From positions 3,590,501 through 3,654,500 of the forward strand of contig OX359193.1 of assembly GCA_947172415.1 (NCBI GenBank): a DNA stretch of 64,000 nucleotides, in the 5' to 3' direction. The notes below the pieces were generated by a model. The model ran no database searches, had not been told where the DNA came from, and saw nothing but the letters and a program-made list of their open reading frames with translations. Shown here piece after piece: positions 18,601 through 32,045 of the stretch. This DNA comes from Chondrosia reniformis. Lineage: Eukaryota > Porifera > Demospongiae > Chondrillida > Chondrillidae. Both the position numbers and the translations under genes were made by a program. Each line of letters opens with the position of its first letter. The stretch's first letter is position 1.

Positions 18601-19383
18601 ACATATCTAGTATATACAATTAGTACATACAACTAGTACATATAACTAGTACATTGAACTATTACATATACCCAGTACATACACATATAACTAGTACATA
18701 TAAATAGTACATAAAACTAGTAGAAACAACTAGTATATACAACTTGTACATACAACTAGTAAATACAACTAGTACATAGAACTAGAACCTACCTATATAG
18801 GCCTTACTGTAACCAGTATTTGAACCTACAATTATTTTATACAGCTAGTACATACAACTAGTACATACAACTAGTATATAGCTAGTGCATATAACTAATA
18901 CATACAACTAGTACTTACAATTGGGGAGCATCTAGTACATACAAGCAGTACATAAAATTAGTACATACAATTAGTACAAACAATGAATACATACAACTAG
19001 TAAATATAACAAGTACTAGTACATATAATTAGTACATACAACTAGTACATACAACTAGTAAATACAACTAGTACATAAAACTAGTAACTACAACTAGTAA
19101 ATATTACTAGTACTAGTAAATACAACTAGTACATACAACTAGTACCTACCTATATAGGCCTTACTGTAACCAGTTCTTGAACCTACAATTACTTCATACA
19201 GCTAGTACATACAACTAGTACATACAATTAGTACAAACAACGACTACATACAACTAGTAAATAGAAGTAGTACTAGTACATATAACTAGTACATCCAACT
19301 AGTACATACAATTAGTACATACAGTTTCTAAATACAACTAGTACACACAACTAGTACATACAACTAGTACATACAATAAGTGC
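15609..19383 (+). repeat. 13-bp satellite block, about 3.8 kb
   Basis: ACTAGTACATACA units with two recurrent long variants: CCTAGTACCTAGTATAACT followed by AGTACTAGAACCTACAACT, and ACATACACATATAACTAG followed by TACATATAAATAG. The segment 16425-16530 recurs almost exactly at 18525-18640. Confidence 0.92.
15743..15790 (-). mobile_element. Penelope-like 3'-tail fragment inside satellite
   Basis: AGAATAAGGATTCCTTAT, then CTGCGTCGAACTTAT and GGGATGGTACAT, match the tail at 46750-46810. Only about 48 bp is present. Confidence 0.7.
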
Positions 19384-19590
19384 CTACAACATCACATTAC
19401 GTCACGATGTCTTATCTCACCAATCAGTTTGTTTATATTCAAAGTGTAACTTATATGTGTCATTCAACTGATGAAGGTCTATGGACCGAAACGTCCTGAA
19501 ATAATTCATTAATTGTTTCGCAGTGCTGCGGAAAGCTCTTCAACTAACTAACCATATTAACAACGTAGGAATGAACCTATATTCTCTCAA
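19384..19590 (+). mobile_element. solo retroelement 3' end with hammerhead-like motif
   Basis: A 207-bp non-satellite island containing the motif annotated separately. It has no coding sequence. By analogy with other loci in this window it is a remnant of a Penelope-like element end. Confidence 0.5.
19468..19496 (+). ncRNA. hammerhead-ribozyme-like core
   Basis: CTGATGA, stem II formed by GGTC and GACC, GAAA, then CGTCC. This matches the conserved CUGANGA ... GAAA core. Stems I and III are not convincingly resolved by eye. Confidence 0.6.
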
Positions 19591-19801
19591 GTGCCTACCT
19601 ACCTAGGACCTTCTGTAACTAGCACTAGAAACTACAACTCCTTCATACAGCTAGTACATATGACTAGTACATATAGCTAGTACATTAAATTGGTACATAT
19701 ACCTAGTACATACACATATAACTAGTACACATAACTAGTACATAAAACTAGTACATACAACTAGTACATACAACTAGTACGTATGACTAGTAAATACGCA
19801 T
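19591..19801 (+). repeat. 13-bp satellite block
   Basis: ACTAGTACATACA-type units. Confidence 0.85.
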
Positions 19802-20540
19802 GTGGAACATGTCCGCGAATTTCGGATTTTTGTAAATCGTCTTATTAGCGCCTACAGAAGTGTGACATTCCAGGCGGAAGTGACTTTTGCATGTGACCTG
19901 CGAATGAAGCGGAGCACCCAGCACTGAAACGTCACGAATCATCACTAGTCGTTATAGATGTTAAATTATAGTATAGCGTAGGAAGGCCAACGACGGAGGA
20001 AGGCCAATAAAGGCCTACATAACCAAAACGTTATATTTTTCTTTTGATTATACTACGTTAATATTCAAAAGAAGAATAGAACGTTTCGTGGCCAAAACGT
20101 TCTATTCTTCTTTTGATTATGCTTTGTTAATTGCTCATACATTTTCGCCATTGATAATTACATTGACATTAGTAGACATGCAATATGCTTACTGTTTCCA
20201 CTTACCTCCTACGACAACAAAAACTTCGATCCAGGAAACTGTATCGCTACCGAGAAGCCTTACTTCTAATGGTTGTATAACGCTTTGCGAAATATTTGGG
20301 TGCATATGCAATGTCATAAAACGTCATTGTATGATGGCTAAGCTATACTACTAATTTTGGCTGATAATCACGTGACAATACCATTACTCAAAGGAGAAGA
20401 GACAAATAGAAAATAAACGGATTATTAGACAGTGGAGGATTGTATATCTAACCATTTTTGGACATCAAAAAGAATAAACTAAAAAAGAGTGTTAGTTAGC
20501 GACTTTTATTGAAATTCCCGGAAGTGTGGATATGTTCCAC
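19802..20540. mobile_element. MITE-like element, 739 bp, family unknown
   Basis: The ends are inverted repeats: GTGGAACATGTCC at the left, and GGATATGTTCCAC at the right. Inside, a segment of about 40 bp beginning CCAAAACGTT and containing CTTTTGATTAT is present twice in direct orientation (about 20028 and 20093) and partly once inverted. An 88-codon frame at 20088-20354 has no recognisable domain and is not supported as a gene. Confidence 0.6.
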
Positions 20541-21954
20541 TAGCGTACAAGTAGTGCATACAATTAGTATACACAACTACTACAAACAACTAGTACCCAA
20601 CTAGTACATGCAACTAGTACATACTACTAGTACTTACAATTAATACATACAACTTCTACATACAACTAGTACAAACAACTAGCACATTGAACTAGTCCTT
20701 AAAACGACTACACAAAACTTGTACATACAACTAGTACATAGCCAGTACATATAACTATTACATACAACTATTACATGCAATTGGTTAATATCTAGTACAT
20801 ACAGGTAGTACATACAACTAGTACATACAATTAGTACAAACAATGACTACATACATCTAGTAAATATAACTAGTACTAGTACATATAACTTGTACAAACA
20901 ACTGGTACGCACAACTAGTACCTATCTAGAACTTAGTATAACTAGTACCAGAACCTACAACTAGTATATAAACTAGTATTCATTCAACTAGTACATACAA
21001 CTAGTTCATATAACTAGTTATTAATACATACAACTAGTACATACCACTAGTACATACAACTAGAACCTTCAACTAGTAAATATAACTAGTACATACAACA
21101 ATAACACACAACTAGTACATAAAACTAGTACATATAACTAGAACATACAACTAGTACATACAACTAGTATAAACAACTACTACATACAACTAGTACCTAC
21201 CTAGGACCTACTGTAACTAGTACTAGAAACTACAACTACTTCATACAGCTAGTATATACAACTAGTAGATACAACTAGTACATACAACAAGCACATACGA
21301 TTGGTATATACAGGTAGTACATAAAACTAGTACACACAACTAGTACTTACAACTAATAAATCAACTAGTACAAACAACTGGTACGCACAACTAGTACCTA
21401 CCTAGAACTTAGTATAACTAGTACCAGAACCTACAACTAGTATATAAACTAGTATTCATTCAACTAGTACATACAACTAGTTCATATAACTAGTTATTAG
21501 TACATACAACTAGTACATACCACTAGTACAGACAACTAGAACCTTCAACTAGTAAATATAACTAGTACATACAACAATAACACACAACTAGTACATACAA
21601 CTAGTATATACATATAACTAGAACATACAACTGGTACATACTACTAGTATGGAGTCTGTATACGACTAGTACATGCAACTAGAACCTTTAACTAGTAAAT
21701 ATAACTAGTGCATACAACAATAACACACAACTAGTACATACAACTAGTACATATAACTAGAACATACAACTGGTACATACTACTAGTATGGAGTCTGTAT
21801 ACGACTAGTACATGCAACTAGTACATACAACTAATACATACACCTTGTGCATACAACTAGTACCTACAATTAGAAACTACTACATATATACAACAAGTAC
21901 ACAAAGCTAGTACATACACATATAACTAGTTCATATAAATAGTATATACACCTT
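20541..21954 (+). repeat. 13-bp satellite block with local duplications
   Basis: Satellite with a segment of about 220 bp repeated (about 20892-21120 and 21370-21600). There is also a tandem duplication of about 140 bp marked by TATGGAGTCTGTATACGACT at about 21650 and 21787. Confidence 0.9.
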
Positions 21955-22000
21955 GAAAGATAAGTTTATTGGAGCTATCAGCAACAAAATTGAGCTAGAT

Positions 22001-22030
22001 TGAACGTTTTGACCCGTAGGTCTTCATCAG
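22001..22030 (-). ncRNA. hammerhead-ribozyme-like motif, degenerate
   Basis: Minus strand reads CTGATGA, GACC...GGGTC, CAAAACG. The GAAA box has changed to CAAA, so it is probably inactive. Confidence 0.5.
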
Positions 22031-22148
22031 CAGTAATGACGAATAGGATTACAGGGTTGGTTTAAATAGAGGAAAGGTGACAGGAGTTGAAAAATTGAAT
22101 AAGATAAAATAATTAAAGTAGAATAAACAATCTTGTCAAAATGAAAAA

Positions 22149-22547
22149 TCAATTGTTAGTGTTAATTGAAGGTATGATGTCATTCCAGATGGGGTCAAGT
22201 GACATGCCTTGGTCCAAGTTCATGCATCTGCTGGTTTGTATGTACATTGCTTCTTTGATCTTTCTTCTTGTCTTGTGTTGTTCTCTCTGGAGTACCTCAG
22301 CATTTTCCCATTTGTTGATATGGTTTGTTATTTGAACATGTACAGCTATTGAGTTGTTTGTGTCGCCTCTCCTTACTGATCTCCTATGCTCAGCTATTCT
22401 TTTATGAATATTTTTTGATGTTTCTCCAATGTACTCTTGGCCACATTCGCATGGGATCTTGTAAATGACTCCCTTGGCTTGGTCTCTGCTGATTGGTGTC
22501 TTGACCTTCATTAGTATGGACCTGAGTGTGCTGTTGGACTTCTGCAC
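22149..22547 (-). pseudogene. GIY-YIG endonuclease domain of Penelope-like element
   Basis: The 132-codon frame contains GVIYKIPCECGQEYIGETSK, then KRIAEHRRSVRRGDTNNSIAVH, and ends in MNLDQGMSLDPIWNDIIP. The first Tyr (VIY), the YIG, and the following Arg and His-containing helix of the GIY-YIG nuclease family are present. In Penelope-like elements this domain sits at the C-terminus and is thought to nick the target for primed reverse transcription. The upstream linker (22548-23035) is still recognisable but interrupted by stops, for example near 22740, so the polyprotein is broken and lacks its palm domain. The CEC before the YIG is a conserved feature of these elements. Confidence 0.85.
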
Positions 22548-23040
22548 TATTGTGATGCCCAGGGGTCTACAGGTTCTTTGTAGATTCTCACTGAGGCCTC
22601 TGATGTAGGGTAGGCTCAGAATCTTCTTATCCTCATTACTTGGGTCTGCTTGTGTGCTTTTCTGTTTCCTCAGAACTCTCTGGATGATGGTCCTAGAGTA
22701 GCCATTTTTTTCAAAGACACCCTGTAAATGTTGTAGTTCTTACTGTAGGTTCTCTTGTGAACATATGTTGTGTGCTCTCTTCCTCAGACAGGTGATTGTC
22801 CCGAGTTTGATGGCTGGGTGGTGGTTAGACTGGTAATTGAGATAGCCGTCAGTGGAGGTCGGTTTCCTGTAGACACTTGTGGTTAGGTTGCTTCCTTTCC
22901 TCTTGACGAGGACATCCAAGAATAGTAGCTATCTTTGTTCCTCCTCTTCCATGGTGAACGGTATGGATTCTCTCAGTGAATTGAGGTGTCCAAGGAAGGC
23001 TTGTAGTTCACTGTCACCATGTGTCCAAATAACAAAAACA

Positions 23041-26000
23041 TTACATACACCTTACATACATCTTGTACATACAACTAGTATATACAGCTACTACATACAA
23101 CTAGTACATACAACTAGAACAAACAACTAGTACATTCAACTAGTACCTACTTAGGACCTACTATAACTAGTACTAGAACCAACAACTACTTCATACAGCT
23201 AGTACATACAACTAGTATATATAACTAGTACGTTGACCTAATGCATATACCTAGTTCATACATATATAACTAGTACAAACAACTAGTAGATACAACTAGT
23301 ACATACAACTAGTAACTACATAGGACTTTGTATAACTAGTACCAGAACCTACAACTAGTATATAAACTAGTATACATTCAACTAGTTCATATAACTAGTT
23401 ACTAGTACATACAACAAGAACCTTCAACTAGTAAATATAACAAGTACATACAACAATTACACACAACTAGTGCATATACTAGTGCATACAAGTGGAACAT
23501 ACAACTAGTACACACAACTAGTACATACAACTAGTCCATACAACAAGAAACTGGTACCTAAAACTAGTACATACAACTAGTACATACAACTAGTACATAC
23601 AACTAGAAACTAGTACATATACCTAGTACATACAACTAGAAACTAGTACATAAAACTAGTACATGCAAACAATTAATACATACAACAACTACTACATACA
23701 AAAAGTACCTACAACTAGTAAGTATAGCTAGACAAATCGTATATACAACTATTTATAAGTCCATATGACTAGTACATCCAAATAGTACATACAACTAGTA
23801 CATACAACTAGTACATACAACTAGTACCTACTTAGTACCTAGTATTACTAGTCCTAGAACCTACAACAAGTACATACAACTAATACATACAACTAATATA
23901 TATAAATTCTACATACAACTAGTACACAAAACTAGTATGCACAACTAGTAAATATCACTGGTACTGGTACATATAACTAGTACATTCAACTACTACATAT
24001 AATTAGTACATACACATATAACAAGAACATACAAATAGCACATACACCTAGTACATACAGCAAGTACATAAAACTAGTATATACAATTAGAAACTAGAAC
24101 AAACAACTAGTACATAGAATATGTACATAAAAAGAGTACATACCACTATTATATTTAACTAGAAACTAGTATATACAACAAGTGATCATAACTAGTACAT
24201 ACATTTTGTACATACACATATAACTAGTACACACAACTACTACATATACCTAGCACATACACATATTACTAGTATATATAAATAGTGCATATACCTAGTA
24301 CACACAACTATGACATACAACTAGAAACTACAAGGATTACATACAACTAGTACAAAAAAACTGGTACTTACAACTACTACATACAACAAGTACATACAAC
24401 TAGTATATAAAACTAGTACATACAAGTAGCACATACATCTAGTACACACAACTAGTACAAACAACGAGTACATACAACTAGAAAGTTGTACATACAACTA
24501 GTACATAGAACGAGTACATAAAATTAGTACATGCAACTAGTACATACCACTAGTAAATGGATAGTCCATACAACTAATGCATACAACTAGTATATTTAAC
24601 TTTTACTTAACTAGTACATACAATTAGGACAGACAACTACTACATACAACTAGCACATTCAACTAGTACATACAATTAGTACATTCAATTAGTTCATACC
24701 ACTAGTTCATACAACTAGTACAAAAAATAGTATAAAAAACTACTAAATACAACTAGTACCTCCTTTGTACATACAGCTAATACATATACCTAGTACATAC
24801 ACATATATATATATAGTACAAGTAAATAGTACAAACAACTTGTACATACAAATAGTACACACAACAAGTACATACAAGTAGTACTTATAACTGGTACCTA
24901 CTTAGTGCCTAATATCACTAGTCCTAGAACGTACAAATAGTATACACTACTAGTACATACAACTAGTACATACAACTACTACATACAACTAGTATATACA
25001 ACTAGTTCAAAAAAACAAGTACATACAACTTGTAAATGCAACTAAAATCTAGTACATAAAACTAGTACCTACCTAGTTTCTAGATTAACTACTACTAGGA
25101 CCTACAACTAGTACATACATATATAACTAGTGCATGCAACTATATAGTACATACAACTATTACATACATTAGTACCTATAACTAATAAATATAACTAGTA
25201 CTAGTACATACTACTAGTTCATGCAACTGGTAAATATAACTAGTGCAGACAACTAGTGCATGCAACTAGTACACACAATTAGTACACACAATTAGTATCT
25301 ACAACTAGTAAATATAACTAGTACTAGTACATACAATTGGTAAAGTACATACAACTAGTACATACAGGTAGTACAAACAACTAGTATCTATAATTAGTCC
25401 ACTCAAGTACTACATATATATAGCTAGTACATACACATAAAACTAGTACATATAAATAAAACATACAACTAGTGCAAACAAACAGTACATTTATCTAGAA
25501 CTTCAACTAGAACATAGAACTATTATATACAACTAGTGCATATATTAATTACATACAACTAGTACATGCAACTAGTAAATATAACTAGAACTAGTACATA
25601 CAACTAGTACATATAACTAATACATAGAACTATATAGCACATACAACTAAGACTGCAACTAGTACATAGAACTAGTACATAGACTGAGTATTTAAAACTT
25701 GTACATACTATAAATACAAACAACTAGTATATACAACTAGTACATACACCTAGTGCATATAACTAGTACAAACAACTAGTAAAAGAACTAGCAAATACAT
25801 CTAGTAACTGGTTCATACAAGTAGTACATACAACTAGTACCTACAACTACCACATGACACTAGTACATATAACTAGTACCTACAACTAGTAACGAGTACA
25901 TACAACAAGTACATACAACTAGTACAAACAAGTAGTACATACAATTAGTTCATACAAATAGTTCATACAACTAGTACATAGTACTAGTATATACAACTTG

Positions 26001-27019
26001 TACAGACAACTAGTACCTACCTTGTACCTATTATAACCTACTATAACTATTACTAGAAATTACAACTAGTACTTTCAACCAGTACATATAACTAGTACAT
26101 ACAATTAGTACATACAGCTGGTACATACAACTAGTATATACAAGTATTTCTTACAACTAGTCAAATAAACTAGTACATACAATTAGTTTATACAACTAGT
26201 ACATACAATTAGTACATAAAGTAGTACATACAACTAGTACATACAACTAGTACTTACAACTATTACATAAAACTAGTACATACAATTAGTACATACAAGC
26301 AGTACATTCAACTAGTATATACAACTTGTACGTACAACTAGTAACAAAAACTAGTACTAGTATATACAACTAGTTCATACAACTAGTAACAACTACATAC
26401 AACAAGTACACACAACTAGTAGAAACAAGTAGTTCATACAACTAGTAAATACAACTAGTTCATATAACTAGGCCAAAGAATCAGTACCTTTTAAGTACAA
26501 TTAGTACACACATCTATTACATACAACTAGTACCTACAACTAGTAAATGTAACTAGAACTAGTGCATACAAATAGTATGTACAACTAGTACACACAACTA
26601 GTACATACAACTTGTAACGGGTACATGCTACAATTATATTTAACTAGTATATACAATTAGTACATACAACAAGTACATATAACTAATACATACAATTAGA
26701 GCATACAGCTAGTACATACAACTAGTACATGCAACTAGTTCTTACAGCTAGTACATAAAAGTAGTTCTTACAACTAGTACATAAAACTAGTTCTTACAAC
26801 TAGTACATACAATTAGTACATACAACTAGTACACACAACTAGTACCTAAAACTTGTAAATATGACTAGTAATGAGTACATACAACAAGTACATAAAACTA
26901 GTAAATACAATTAGTACATACAACTTCTGCTAACAACTAGTACATCCAATTAGTACATACAACTAGAAACTATTACATACACCTAACACATAGAACGAGT
27001 ACATAAAACTCTTACATAT
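23041..27019 (+). repeat. 13-bp satellite block, about 4 kb
   Basis: Satellite. The part 23125-24250 is a diverged copy of 15950-17300, with the same order of rare variants. Confidence 0.92.
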
Positions 27020-27690
27020 ACGTTGTATCTCATTTGTTTCTTGGGCGATAAATTTTACCTCTCAACAGATGGCTTAAACCACTTGTTGAACAATCAAATC
27101 TCCAAATCGACTGTCAAAAAGAGGATACATATTCAATGACTTCATTATTAGCTGGTTACCTCAGTGTGACTTCAGCTTGAGCAACAATCTTTGATACCTC
27201 TTAAATTGTTCTCAAAATGCAGTCAGGTAAATGAAGATTAGCACTGCCAAACATGTATGGCTTGTTAATCAAAGTCAAATTTTCACCATCTATAATTTTG
27301 GGTTTTCATTTGATTTCTCGTAAAATTCTCTAAAAAGCTGTATATCTCGGGAACTAAGTAATATTTCAAAATTATACGCGGTGAAAATGTTGATAATTTT
27401 GTAAGAAGTTTTTGGAGATTGGTATTATTACTTTAAGCCATCATTAACTACACCGTGTTTTTACTTGAAGCTTTTTTTCATACGCTCGACTAAATCTTCA
27501 TTTGTTCCATTATAAAATATAATATATGCAATATTTTCCAATACTATAAATGTTAGTGCATTTACAAAATTTGTTGATTTCAATCTCCAGTCAATGATGG
27601 AGGAAGAAGATGGGGTACCTTAAAGACTTTGTTTTGGGCGGACATTTTGTTTTCGGCAACAATATGCACAGGTGCTACCTGCGTAGTACA
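27020..27690. other. AT-rich unique block, nothing recognised
   Basis: About 670 bp of non-satellite sequence with no ORF of note, no clear inverted ends and no motif I recognise. It may be the remnant of an old insertion. Confidence 0.4.
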
Positions 27691-28117
27691 TATAAATAGT
27701 ACAAACAATCAGAAACATACAACTAGTACCAATAGTACACACAGCTAGTACATTAAACTAAAACATATTACTAGTACATATAACTAGTATATACACACAA
27801 CTAGTACATACAGCTAGTACATACAACTAGCACAAACAACTAGTACATGCAAGTAGTATAAACAACTAGTACATACAAATAGTTCCTACCCAGTATTTAC
27901 AACAAATTCCTACCCAGTACGTAGTATAACTATAGTCCTAGAACCTACAACTGGTACATACAACTAGTACATACAACTAGTACATGCAACAATTACATAC
28001 AGTTAGTACATACAACTAGAACATATAACTAGTACATAAAACTAATACCTACAACTTGAATCCAGTACATACAACTAGTCCATACAACTTGTATCCATAA
28101 AACTAGTTCATACAACT
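27691..28117 (+). repeat. 13-bp satellite block
   Basis: ACTAGTACATACA units, with the CCTAGTACGTAGT-type variant near 27910. Confidence 0.88.
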
Positions 28118-28425
28118 AACAAGTGTTTCAAGTTTAAAAACCCATAGGGCTGCCGACCCATGAATTAAATCGAACTTCTTGGCCGCATCATTGGGATTTA
28201 TTATATATATTCGTAATACTAACGATTGAGGACGCTTAAGTGTCCTGAACTTTATAAATAATGATGGAAAGCTTCGTTAACTAAAGCTTCCTGAACGCCG
28301 CCATTTACAAAAACGATGTATTGACGTATAAATTAAGTGTTACAATAGTTGCGTATGAACTCTTATTATAAATATATTGACGTATAAAATAAGTTTTATA
28401 ATAGTTGCGTTATAAAAATACAATT
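28118..28425 (+). mobile_element. hairpin-ended non-autonomous family (GGGGCTGCC family), 3'-truncated copy
   Basis: It starts AGTGTTTCAAGTTTAAAAAC and keeps the internal ACTAACGATTGAGGACGC and TGACGTATAAA segments. It lacks the 3' GGGGCTGCC hairpin. Confidence 0.8.
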
Positions 28426-29790
28426 AGTTACTAGTAAATACAACTAGTAAATACAACTAGTACATACAACTAGTACATTCAATTGTACATACAACTAGTA
28501 CACTTAACTAGTGGATATATCAAGTACAAACAACTAGTGCAAACAACTAGCACATACAACTAGTACATACACCTAGTTTCCAGTACAAACAACTAGTACC
28601 TACAGCTAGTAAATATAAGTAGTACTTTGACATACAACTAGTATATACGACTAGTACATACAACTAGTACATAAAACTATTAAATATAAGTAGTACTTTG
28701 ACATACAACTAGTACATACAACTAGTACATTCAACTAGTATAAGCAACTACATAGTAGATACAACTAGTACGTACTTAGTACCTAGTATACCTAGTTCTT
28801 ACAACTAGTACATAAAACTAGTACAAAAAACAAGTTCATATAACTTGTACATATAACTTGTACATAACACTAGTACACACCACTAGTCCTCAAAATTAGT
28901 ACATACAACAAGTACATATAACTAGTACATACAACTAGTAACTAGTACATACAACTAGTACACAAAATTAATATATACAACTAGTACATACAAATAGTAC
29001 CTAAAACTAGTAAATATAACTAATAATGAGTTATATACAACAAGTACATAAAACTAGTACATATAACTGGTACATACACATATAAATAGTACATATAAAT
29101 AGTACGTAGAACTAGTACATACAACTAGTATATACAACTAGTACATATATCAAGTACATACAAATATAACGAGTACATATAAGTAGTACATACAACTAGC
29201 ACATACAACTAGTACATATAAATAGTACAAACAACTAGTACATACAACAATTACACACAACCAGTATATACAAATAGTACATACAACTAGTAACGAGTAC
29301 ATACAAGTAGTGCCTATCTAGAACCTAGTATAACTAGTATTAGAACCTACAACTAGAACATACAACTAGTACATACAACTAGTACATACAACTGAAACAT
29401 ACATCTAGTACATATAAATAGTACATGCATCTAGTATATACAACTAGTATATGCAACTAGATTAAACAACTAGTACGTACAACTAGTACCTACAGCTAGT
29501 TAATATACCTAGTACTACTACATAGAACAAGTACACAAAACTAGTCCACACAACTAGTACATACAAGTAGTAACGGGTACATACTACAATTACATATAAG
29601 TAGTACATACAATTCGTACATGCAACTGGTACATATAACTAGTACATGCAACAACTACATGTAACTAATAAATACACATATAACTAGTACATATGTATAG
29701 TACATACAACTAGTACATACAACTAGTCCATACAACTAGTACATACAACTAGTACATATAACTAGTACATATAACTAGTACAAACAACTT
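28426..29790 (+). repeat. 13-bp satellite block
   Basis: ACTAGTACATACA-type units. Confidence 0.9.
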
Positions 29791-30222
29791 AAACAAGTAT
29801 TTCGAGTTTAAAAACTCGTGGGGCTGCCGCCCCCCGAATTAACTCGAACTACTTGGCCGTATCGTTGGCATTTAATATATATATTCGTAATACTAACGAT
29901 TGAGGACGCTTAAGTGTCCTGAACATTATAAATAGAGACAGAAAAGCTTCGTTAACTAAAGCTTCCTAAACGCCGCCATTTGCAAAACGATGTATTGATG
30001 TATAAATAAAGTATTATAAAGTATTATAATAGTTGCGTATATATGAACCTGTATTAAATATATATCGACGTATAAATAAAGTGTTATAATAGTTGCGTAT
30101 CAACCCGTATTATATATATAGATATATATATATATATATATCTTTCCGTAACATGAAGCCATACAACGTAATCGGCAAATGAAAACAATATAAGGGGCTG
30201 CCGAAGGCAGCCCCTAAAAAGG
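29791..30222 (+). mobile_element. GGGGCTGCC hairpin family, full-length copy
   Basis: The 5' end has the palindrome CGAGTTTAAAAACTCG followed by GGGGCTGCCGCCCC. The 3' end is a hairpin, GGGGCTGCC...GGCAGCCCC, then TAA. Internally there are further palindromes (GGACGCTTAAGTGTCC, AAGCTTCGTTAACTAAAGCTT) and a repeated unit of about 60 bp, TGACGTATAAATAAAGTGTT-like, followed by a TA run. It has no coding capacity. Confidence 0.85.
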
Positions 30223-31170
30223 CCTAGCATATACATCTAGTTATTGGTTTATAGAACTAGTTCATGCAACTAGTACATAAAACTAGTACCTAAACCTAGT
30301 AAATATAACTAGTACTAGTACATAGAGCTACTACATGCAACTAGTACACACATCTAATATACACAACATTTAACGAGTACATACAAGTACATATAACTAG
30401 TGCATACAATTAGTACATACAACTAATGCATTCAACTAGTACCTACAATCAGTAAATGTAAGTAGTAATGAGTACATACAACAAGTACATATAACTAGAA
30501 CATCAAATTAGTACATGCAACTAGTACATACAACTAGTACACACTACTAGTGCAAACAACTAGTACATACAACTTGTACCTACCAAGTACCTAGTATAAC
30601 TATAAAGTACTAAGAGCTATAACTAATACATAAAGTAAGAAAATACACCTAGTAGATAAAACCAGTACTTACACAAGTAATTAGTACATATAAATAGTAC
30701 CCACAACTAGTACATACAACTAGTCGATAAAAACTAGTACATACAACTAGTTCATATTACTTGTACATACAACTAGTACATACAAATAGTACATACAACT
30801 AGTCCATACAACTGGTACATACAACTAGTACATATAACTAGTATAAATAACGAGTACACACAACTATTACATACAACTTTTACAACTAAATGCATACAAC
30901 TCATACAAACAACTAGTTTATAGAACTAGTACATACTAGTAGTCCATATAACTAGTACATACAACTAGTGCATACAACTAGTATTAACAGCTAGTACATT
31001 TAACTAGTAAATACAACTGGTACATACCACTAGTCCAAAAAACAAATATATACAACCAGTACTTACAAATAGTACATACAACTAGTAACGAGTACATACA
31101 AGTAGAGCTACAACTAGTACATAGAACTAGTTCTCCAACTTGAACATACAACTAGTATATACAACTATTC
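30223..31170 (+). repeat. 13-bp satellite block
   Basis: ACTAGTACATACA-type units. Confidence 0.9.
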
Positions 31171-31188
31171 ATATATGTATATAATAAA

Positions 31189-31219
<31 letters not shown>

Positions 31220-31231
31220 CATATATGTATA
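31171..31231. repeat. TA microsatellite
   Basis: About 60 bp of TATA-rich alternating sequence at the boundary between satellite and the LINE fragment. Confidence 0.9.
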
Positions 31232-31382
31232 AGTTGATGGAAAATGTACGCCGCTAGGCTGTAGTCATTAGGCAATATAGCCAATATTTGCCCGTTTTTA
31301 TTGCTAATTTGATCGGACTAGCCTTCATCTTAGTCTCATTTGAGCCATTGAGCAATCCCAGCTTAATTGGTACAGTCAGAAG

Positions 31383-31799
31383 ATGAACAAGGAGCCTGCA
31401 TGCACAGCACCCTCGGAATGCAGTTTCGGTGTTGAGCCTGTAGTAAACCGAGCACTCTGTAAGATCTGTCTCTGCCCGAAGCCCCTGAGAAGGGACGGCG
31501 CCATACATACCCACGGTCCAGTTGGTGAGCGATACCCGGGTTCGGGCATTGCACCGCTTCCTTGTGTCATCCCTTGTGCTGAAATTCCTCAAGAAACTGT
31601 CAGCCAAGCGTCCACAGAGGACCTCTCCATACTGCCACATGTGAAGAGGCTTCCACATGCCTCAAGAGTCCAATCGGCGAGAAAGCTGGCCACCATCCTA
31701 GACGAATTGACAGTTGCCAACAGTTTCAACAGCTGGATGCGCCTCTTAAAGTTTCCCGGGCGCTCTCTCCGTGTCCCTTTTAGAAGGGGTCAACGCTGA
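31383..31799 (+). pseudogene. LINE ORF N-terminal part
   Basis: The frame includes ALCKICLCPKPLRRDGAIHT and HGPVG, a Cys/His cluster that looks like a nucleic-acid-binding finger. Helical sequence follows (ASRVQSARKLATILDELT, NSWMRLLKFPGRSLRVP). A stop at about 31798 ends the frame. The related sequence continues downstream without a good frame (SEESEKSHNPLQQLAKRVSE, GDFREAVRLTCSEDSI, about 31826-31950) to the reverse transcriptase. It is therefore one ORF broken by point changes, not a separate gene. The role in DNA or RNA binding is inferred from position. Confidence 0.7.
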
Positions 31800-32045
31800 A
31801 ACCTGGCTAAACATGTCAACCACCTGTCGGCTGAGGAGAGTGAAAAGTCCCACAACCCACTGCAGCAGTTGGCCAAAAGAGTATCTGAGAAATTGGAGGA
31901 AGGAGATTTCAGGGAAGCGGTACGCCTAACGTGCTCAGAGGATTCCATTACGAGTAACAGTGGGGACACCATAGCTGCTCTGAGATCTAATCATCCACCT
32001 CCCCATCCGGAATCCACTCTGCCTTAGGCACCTAGGAGAAGTGCA

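Larger units (their letters stand above)
21955..23040 (-). mobile_element. 5'-truncated Penelope-like element
   Basis: Minus-strand remnant that starts just after the YxDD catalytic motif of the reverse transcriptase (VFVIWTHGDSELQAFL near 23035) and runs through the linker (FLDVLVKRKG, VYRKPTSTDGYLNY), the GIY-YIG domain and the 3' tail with a hammerhead-like motif. It ends at about 21955. Satellite lies on both sides. Confidence 0.85.

Noticed and set aside
15609..19383. CRISPR-like array of short repeats
   Set aside because: There are no constant spacers or fixed repeat-spacer lengths. It is a degenerate 13-bp tandem satellite in a eukaryotic context.
22141..22335. Plus-strand hydrophobic 64-codon frame
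   Set aside because: Antisense shadow of the GIY-YIG domain.
31254..31658. 134-codon minus-strand frame and overlapping small frames
   Set aside because: Antisense to the conserved N-terminal region of the LINE ORF.
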